DNA of 6,886 nt. Source: Pseudomonadota bacterium (GTDB lineage Bacteria > Desulfobacterota > Desulfovibrionia > Desulfovibrionales > Desulfovibrionaceae). Location of the stretch: assembly GCA_023450535.1 (NCBI GenBank), contig JAEXGX010000093.1, positions 1 to 6,886 on the forward strand, written 5' to 3'. A program made the translations under genes and the position numbers. This document shows positions 3,809-6,886 of the stretch, in pieces; position 1 is the stretch's first letter; each line of letters begins with the position of its first letter. The notes under the pieces are model-generated. The model ran no database searches. It saw only the letters and a list, made by a program, of their open reading frames with translations, and was not told where the DNA came from.

Positions 3809-6712
3809 ATGACGGGCCAGTTCTTTACCACGAGAGTTCTTCCTTCCCGCCGCAAAGCCCCGCTTTCCAGGCTCTTTACCTCAGCGACGCTATGCTCCCT
3901 GACCATGTTTTTACTCTGTTCCGCCCTCCCCGCTGCGGCAGAACGTTGTGTGCGGGTGGGATATTTTCCGTTTTACGGGCTCAACGACTACGACGCGCGC
4001 GGCAATATGCGCGGCTACGGTTACGACTACCTTCAGCAACTGGCGCGTTACGCGGGCTGGCGCTATGAATTCGTGACCTCTGCGCAGGAAGTGGACGAAA
4101 ACGGCGTTCCCACGGGAAGATTACGGGCTCTCACCTATACCGACTGTCTGAACATGCTGGAAAAAGGGGAAATCGACCTGCTCGGCACTGTACGCAAAAC
4201 GCCGGAGCGGGAACAGCGTTTTGCCTTTCCTGTACGCGACAGCGGCATGAGTTTCGGAATTCTGACCGTACGCGATGAACCATCTTCTCTTCTTGAGGAT
4301 ATTCATTCCCAGAAAGCTCTCACTATAGGAACACTGAAAAGCAGTTCACACAACGAAGAATTCAAAAACTACTGTACGAAACAGGGCTTCCGAAATATCC
4401 AGTACCGTGAATACGACACGCAAGACAGCATGTGGCGCGCCCTGCATGAAACCCGGGAAGTCGATGCACTGCTCTCCTGTTCCCTGCGCAAGGCTGCCGG
4501 AGAGCGCGTTGTGTTGCGTTTTGACGCTTCCGCTCATTATTTTATCGTCAACCGGAATAACCAGGAACTTCTGGATGAACTGAACGAGGCGCAGGAGGAA
4601 CTTGCCCTCCATGACTGGAGCCTGAAAGACAGGCTGTACAACAAGTATTGCCGTGAGGCCTATGAAAGCGTTCCGGCATTTACCGAACAGGAAAAAAGCT
4701 TTATGGCCGCGCACGCTCCTGTCCGCGTCGCCTGCAATATTAACCATGAACCGTATCAGTTTTTTGCGCGAGACAAGCTTTCCGGCGTTCTTCCTGCCCT
4801 GCTCAGGCACATCGAAAAGCAAAGCGGCCTGCGCTTTGAATTTCTGCCTGCGGCCTCCCAGGCGGAAGCTCTGGAGATGGTGCTCAATGGGCGGGCCGAG
4901 ATCATTTCCGGCGTGGCGCGTAACACTTCAGTTCAGGGTATACGCCAAACCACCCCCTATATGGTTAACACTATCAGCGCGCTGTGCCGCTCCGACCGCA
5001 TAGACCCCTACAACAGCCAGAATACCGTCGCACTGGTGAAAAACGGCGTCATTCCCTCCTTCATCAGCTACGAGAAAAACAAACTGCACTTTTTCGATAC
5101 TGCGCTCCAGTGCATCCAGGCTGTGGATGCAGGCAAGGCCGACCTGACTTTTCTGGATCGCGAACGTGCCTATTTTTATCTGACCGCGTATAATTTCAGC
5201 GGACTCACCCTGCGGCGCGTGCCGGACGAAGACTACGCCCTGGGCCTTGGCGTGGGAGAGCAATGCGCTCCCGAACTGTACAGCCTCCTGAACAAGACTG
5301 TCGCCAACCTGCCGCCCCGTCTGGTGGATCAGCTTATTGACGAAGCGCTTCTTGACGCGCACCCCCCCGCTTCGCTGAGCGACTGGGTTTATCAGAATTT
5401 TACTCTGGCCACGATATTGCTCTTCCTGCTTTTCAGCCTGTTCTTCGCCTGCGTGTATTACTGGCTTGCAAACCGCGCCCGGAAACTGCGCACAACGCTG
5501 CTGATGAAAAAGAATCGGGAACTGATCCGGGCCACACGCCGCGCCAAAATGGCGGACGAAGCCAAAAGCGCCTTTCTCGCGCGCATGTCCCATGACATTC
5601 GAACCCCGCTCAATGCCATTATCGGCATGAATCACATTGCTGCGGAATGCCCGAACGACGTTCCCCGGGTTCAGGAATGTCTGCGCAAGGCCAACCTTGC
5701 AGCCCGCTACCTGCTGGATATCCTGAATGACATCCTGGATGTTTCCGGCCTTGTCAGCGGCAAAATCATACTACACCCACAACCCTTCGCCGCGTCGGAA
5801 CTCATTGATTCCATGATTGCTCTCTTCAGCGAACAAAGCAGGAACAAACGCCTTACGTTCCAAACCGACTGCGACGGGCTCAAGAAAAAAAACTATATCG
5901 GAGACGCCCGCCGCATCTGTCAAATCCTGAACAATCTGCTGTCCAACGCCATCAAGTTCACGCCACAAGGCGGCACGGTAAGTTTTTCCGCCCGGGAAAA
6001 CGAAGGCAACGCCGCAAGTGGTGAACTGGAATTTGTGGTGGAAGATACCGGCATAGGCATGAGCGAAGAATTCCAGCGCCACATGTTTGAACCCTTCCGG
6101 CAGTCCGAAGAAGGGGAACATGCTGCGGATCAGTCGGGAAGCGGCCTGGGACTGGCCATTGTCAAGGAACTGACCGAACTCATGAACGGCGAGCTGGATA
6201 TCAGCTCCGAACAAGGCAGGGGAACGCGAATTCTCGTGCGCCTCCGTCTCCCCCGCGCTGACAGGGTGTCTTCACAATTTTCTATCCTGCCTGAAGCCTC
6301 GGAAGAGGAACGTCCCCACTATGCCGGACTTCGCGCTCTGGTGGCGGAAGATAACGAACTGAACCAGGAAATTATTCAGGAACTGCTAGGACTCTATGAT
6401 ATAGAAGCCGTTCTTTGCGCCGACGGCAAACATGCCTTGGAACGCTTCGTCCAATCTCCGCCGGGATATTACGGGATCATCTTTGAAGATATCCGTATGC
6501 CCCGCATGAACGGTTATGAATCTGCGGCGGCCATCCGCGCCTGCGGCCATCCTGACGCTCAAACAGTGCCCATTGTGGCCTGTTCCGCCAATGCCTACGA
6601 CGAAGATCGGGAGCTTGCCTTCAAATCCGGCATGGACGCCCATCTGGCTAAGCCCCTGCAACTGCCCGAACTTGAAGCCGAGCTCAAAAAATTTCTTGGG
6701 CCGGGAAAATAA
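3809..6712 (+). CDS. BvgS/EvgS-like hybrid sensor histidine kinase with two periplasmic solute-binding domains
   Basis: This is a 967-residue membrane kinase. A long signal peptide (about 1-44, ending LPAAA before ERC) leads to two tandem SBP_bac_3 (Venus flytrap) domains, about 46-285 (opening CVRVGYFPF) and 305-525 (opening VRVACNINHEPYQFF). A single membrane helix (about 532-554) and a basic helical linker follow. The kinase core has H595 in SHDIRTPLN, the N-box NNLLSNAIKFTP (708-719), G1 EDTGIGM (745-751), MFEPFRQ and G2 GSGLGLAIV (777-785). The receiver (about 842-967) has E847/D848, phospho-acceptor D894, S926 and K948. All catalytic residues are intact. In the family, ligand binding in the flytraps controls autophosphorylation and relay from His to Asp. 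Unlike BvgS it lacks a PAS domain and a C-terminal Hpt domain, so a separate Hpt and response regulator are expected but are absent here. The ATG at 3809 (GGAG 5 bases upstream) is preferred to the unsupported TTG at 3779. The ligand is unknown. Confidence 0.93.
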   Translation: MTGQFFTTRVLPSRRKAPLSRLFTSATLCSLTMFLLCSALPAAAERCVRVGYFPFYGLNDYDARGNMRGYGYDYLQQLARYAGWRYEFVTSAQEVDENGVPTGRLRALTYTDCLNMLEKGEIDLLGTVRKTPEREQRFAFPVRDSGMSFGILTVRDEPSSLLEDIHSQKALTIGTLKSSSHNEEFKNYCTKQGFRNIQYREYDTQDSMWRALHETREVDALLSCSLRKAAGERVVLRFDASAHYFIVNRNNQELLDELNEAQEELALHDWSLKDRLYNKYCREAYESVPAFTEQEKSFMAAHAPVRVACNINHEPYQFFARDKLSGVLPALLRHIEKQSGLRFEFLPAASQAEALEMVLNGRAEIISGVARNTSVQGIRQTTPYMVNTISALCRSDRIDPYNSQNTVALVKNGVIPSFISYEKNKLHFFDTALQCIQAVDAGKADLTFLDRERAYFYLTAYNFSGLTLRRVPDEDYALGLGVGEQCAPELYSLLNKTVANLPPRLVDQLIDEALLDAHPPASLSDWVYQNFTLATILLFLLFSLFFACVYYWLANRARKLRTTLLMKKNRELIRATRRAKMADEAKSAFLARMSHDIRTPLNAIIGMNHIAAECPNDVPRVQECLRKANLAARYLLDILNDILDVSGLVSGKIILHPQPFAASELIDSMIALFSEQSRNKRLTFQTDCDGLKKKNYIGDARRICQILNNLLSNAIKFTPQGGTVSFSARENEGNAASGELEFVVEDTGIGMSEEFQRHMFEPFRQSEEGEHAADQSGSGLGLAIVKELTELMNGELDISSEQGRGTRILVRLRLPRADRVSSQFSILPEASEEERPHYAGLRALVAEDNELNQEIIQELLGLYDIEAVLCADGKHALERFVQSPPGYYGIIFEDIRMPRMNGYESAAAIRACGHPDAQTVPIVACSANAYDEDRELAFKSGMDAHLAKPLQLPELEAELKKFLGPGK

Positions 6713-6731
6713 TACCAGCGTAGGGAAAGCC

Positions 6732-6788
6732 TTGCTCTTCAACGCTGCTTTCTTTTTCGCCGCTCCGGGCATTTACTTCTGGAGTTGA
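6732..6788 (+). pseudogene. 18-codon remnant of a second DUF2065 gene
   Basis: Starting at TTG 6732, the frame reads LLFNAAFFFAA-P-GIYFWS-stop. It matches the first 11 and last 6 residues of the intact DUF2065 at 1957-2163. A 21-base stretch (6737-6757) is identical to 1962-1982. The missing part is exactly 50 codons (150 bases), lost between two CTCTGG copies that in the intact gene lie at 1988-1993 and 2138-2143. The remnant keeps the stop codon, a TGGAG ribosome binding site and the 4-base gap to the next ATG. It may be a simple degraded copy, or survive as a leader mini-ORF coupled to the second glmU. Homology starts about 6719, just after the kinase stop. Confidence 0.7.
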
Positions 6789-6792
6789 CAGA

Positions 6793-6886
6793 ATGCAGGG
6801 AACAACGGGCGCATTGATCCTCGCGGCCGGCAAGGGCACGCGCATGCCTTCACCCCGCCCCCAAGCGCGCCCGCGCGGGGGCCCCC
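6793..6886 (+). CDS. glmU: Start of a second glmU copy (cut by window end)
   Basis: The first 23 codons read MQGTTGALILAAGKGTRMPSPRP and align with glmU at 2168 with one amino-acid change (E3 to G3). Of seven nucleotide differences in the first 22 codons, six are synonymous, so this head has diverged under protein-level constraint and is not a fresh exact duplicate. The nucleotide-binding signature GAGKGTRM-like loop is intact. After about 6859 the match breaks with small indels and then all-G/C sequence, so the reading beyond that point is unreliable. Whether a full-length gene follows cannot be seen. Confidence 0.65.
   Translation, partial: MQGTTGALILAAGKGTRMPSPRPQARPRGGP
6865..6886. other. 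Pure G/C palindromic tail at the window end
   Basis: The last 22 bases contain no A or T. They include two perfect palindromes, CCCGCGCGGG (6870-6879) and GGGGGCCCCC (6877-6886). The corresponding part of glmU at about 2234-2255 is ordinary coding sequence, so this is not the natural continuation. A contig end with low-quality or artefactual bases is the simplest reading. Confidence 0.55.

Noticed and set aside
4928..5635. 235-codon minus-strand frame inside the kinase
   Set aside because: Fully antisense to the intact kinase gene with no domain pattern; a codon-bias shadow.

Overview
The window looks like a chromosomal piece from a sulfate-reducing-type Desulfobacterota, most likely a Desulfovibrionaceae member. 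I infer this from the style of the proteins (a PurL whose N-terminus is PurS-like, a compact DUF2065 protein directly ahead of GlmU) and from the moderately GC-rich, C/G-ending codons. No rRNA, tRNA, CRISPR array, insertion sequence or phage gene is visible. The species is not proven from sequence alone.

Layout. Positions 1-384 (minus) are the first 128 codons of a large purine-synthesis amidotransferase (PurL type), cut by the window edge. Positions 574-1551 (minus) are a complete trans-polyprenyl diphosphate synthase, probably for the menaquinone side chain. A 405-base divergent intergenic region (1552-1956) follows. It is rich in hairpins: a terminator-shaped stem-loop next to the prenyl synthase ribosome binding site, tandem stem-loops, and a roughly 196-base unit bounded by two near-identical 20-base repeats. 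On the plus strand come a 68-residue two-helix DUF2065 membrane protein (1957-2163) and, four bases after its stop, glmU (2168-3580), the bifunctional enzyme that makes UDP-GlcNAc. After 228 non-coding bases there is a large BvgS/EvgS-like hybrid histidine kinase (3809-6712), with two tandem periplasmic solute-binding-like sensor domains, one membrane helix, a kinase core and a receiver.

The most unusual part is the right end. Immediately after the kinase stop, the start of the DUF2065-glmU unit appears a second time (about 6719-6864). In this second copy DUF2065 is reduced to 18 codons by an exactly in-frame 150-base deletion that maps to a six-base direct repeat still present in the intact copy. 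The ribosome binding site, the 4-base stop-to-start gap and the first 23 codons of glmU are kept, with almost only synonymous differences. The last 22 bases are pure G/C and palindromic, which suggests a contig end or low-quality sequence. The duplication could therefore be real (a second glmU flanking the sensor kinase) or an assembly join between strains.

Working together: prenyl diphosphate synthase and GlmU both serve the cell envelope and membrane (quinone or lipid carriers, peptidoglycan and LPS precursors), and PurL serves purine synthesis. The kinase has no cognate regulator or Hpt protein in the window. I see no convincing new multi-gene system here; the duplicated, trimmed glmU head and the structured divergent intergenic region are the items worth following up.
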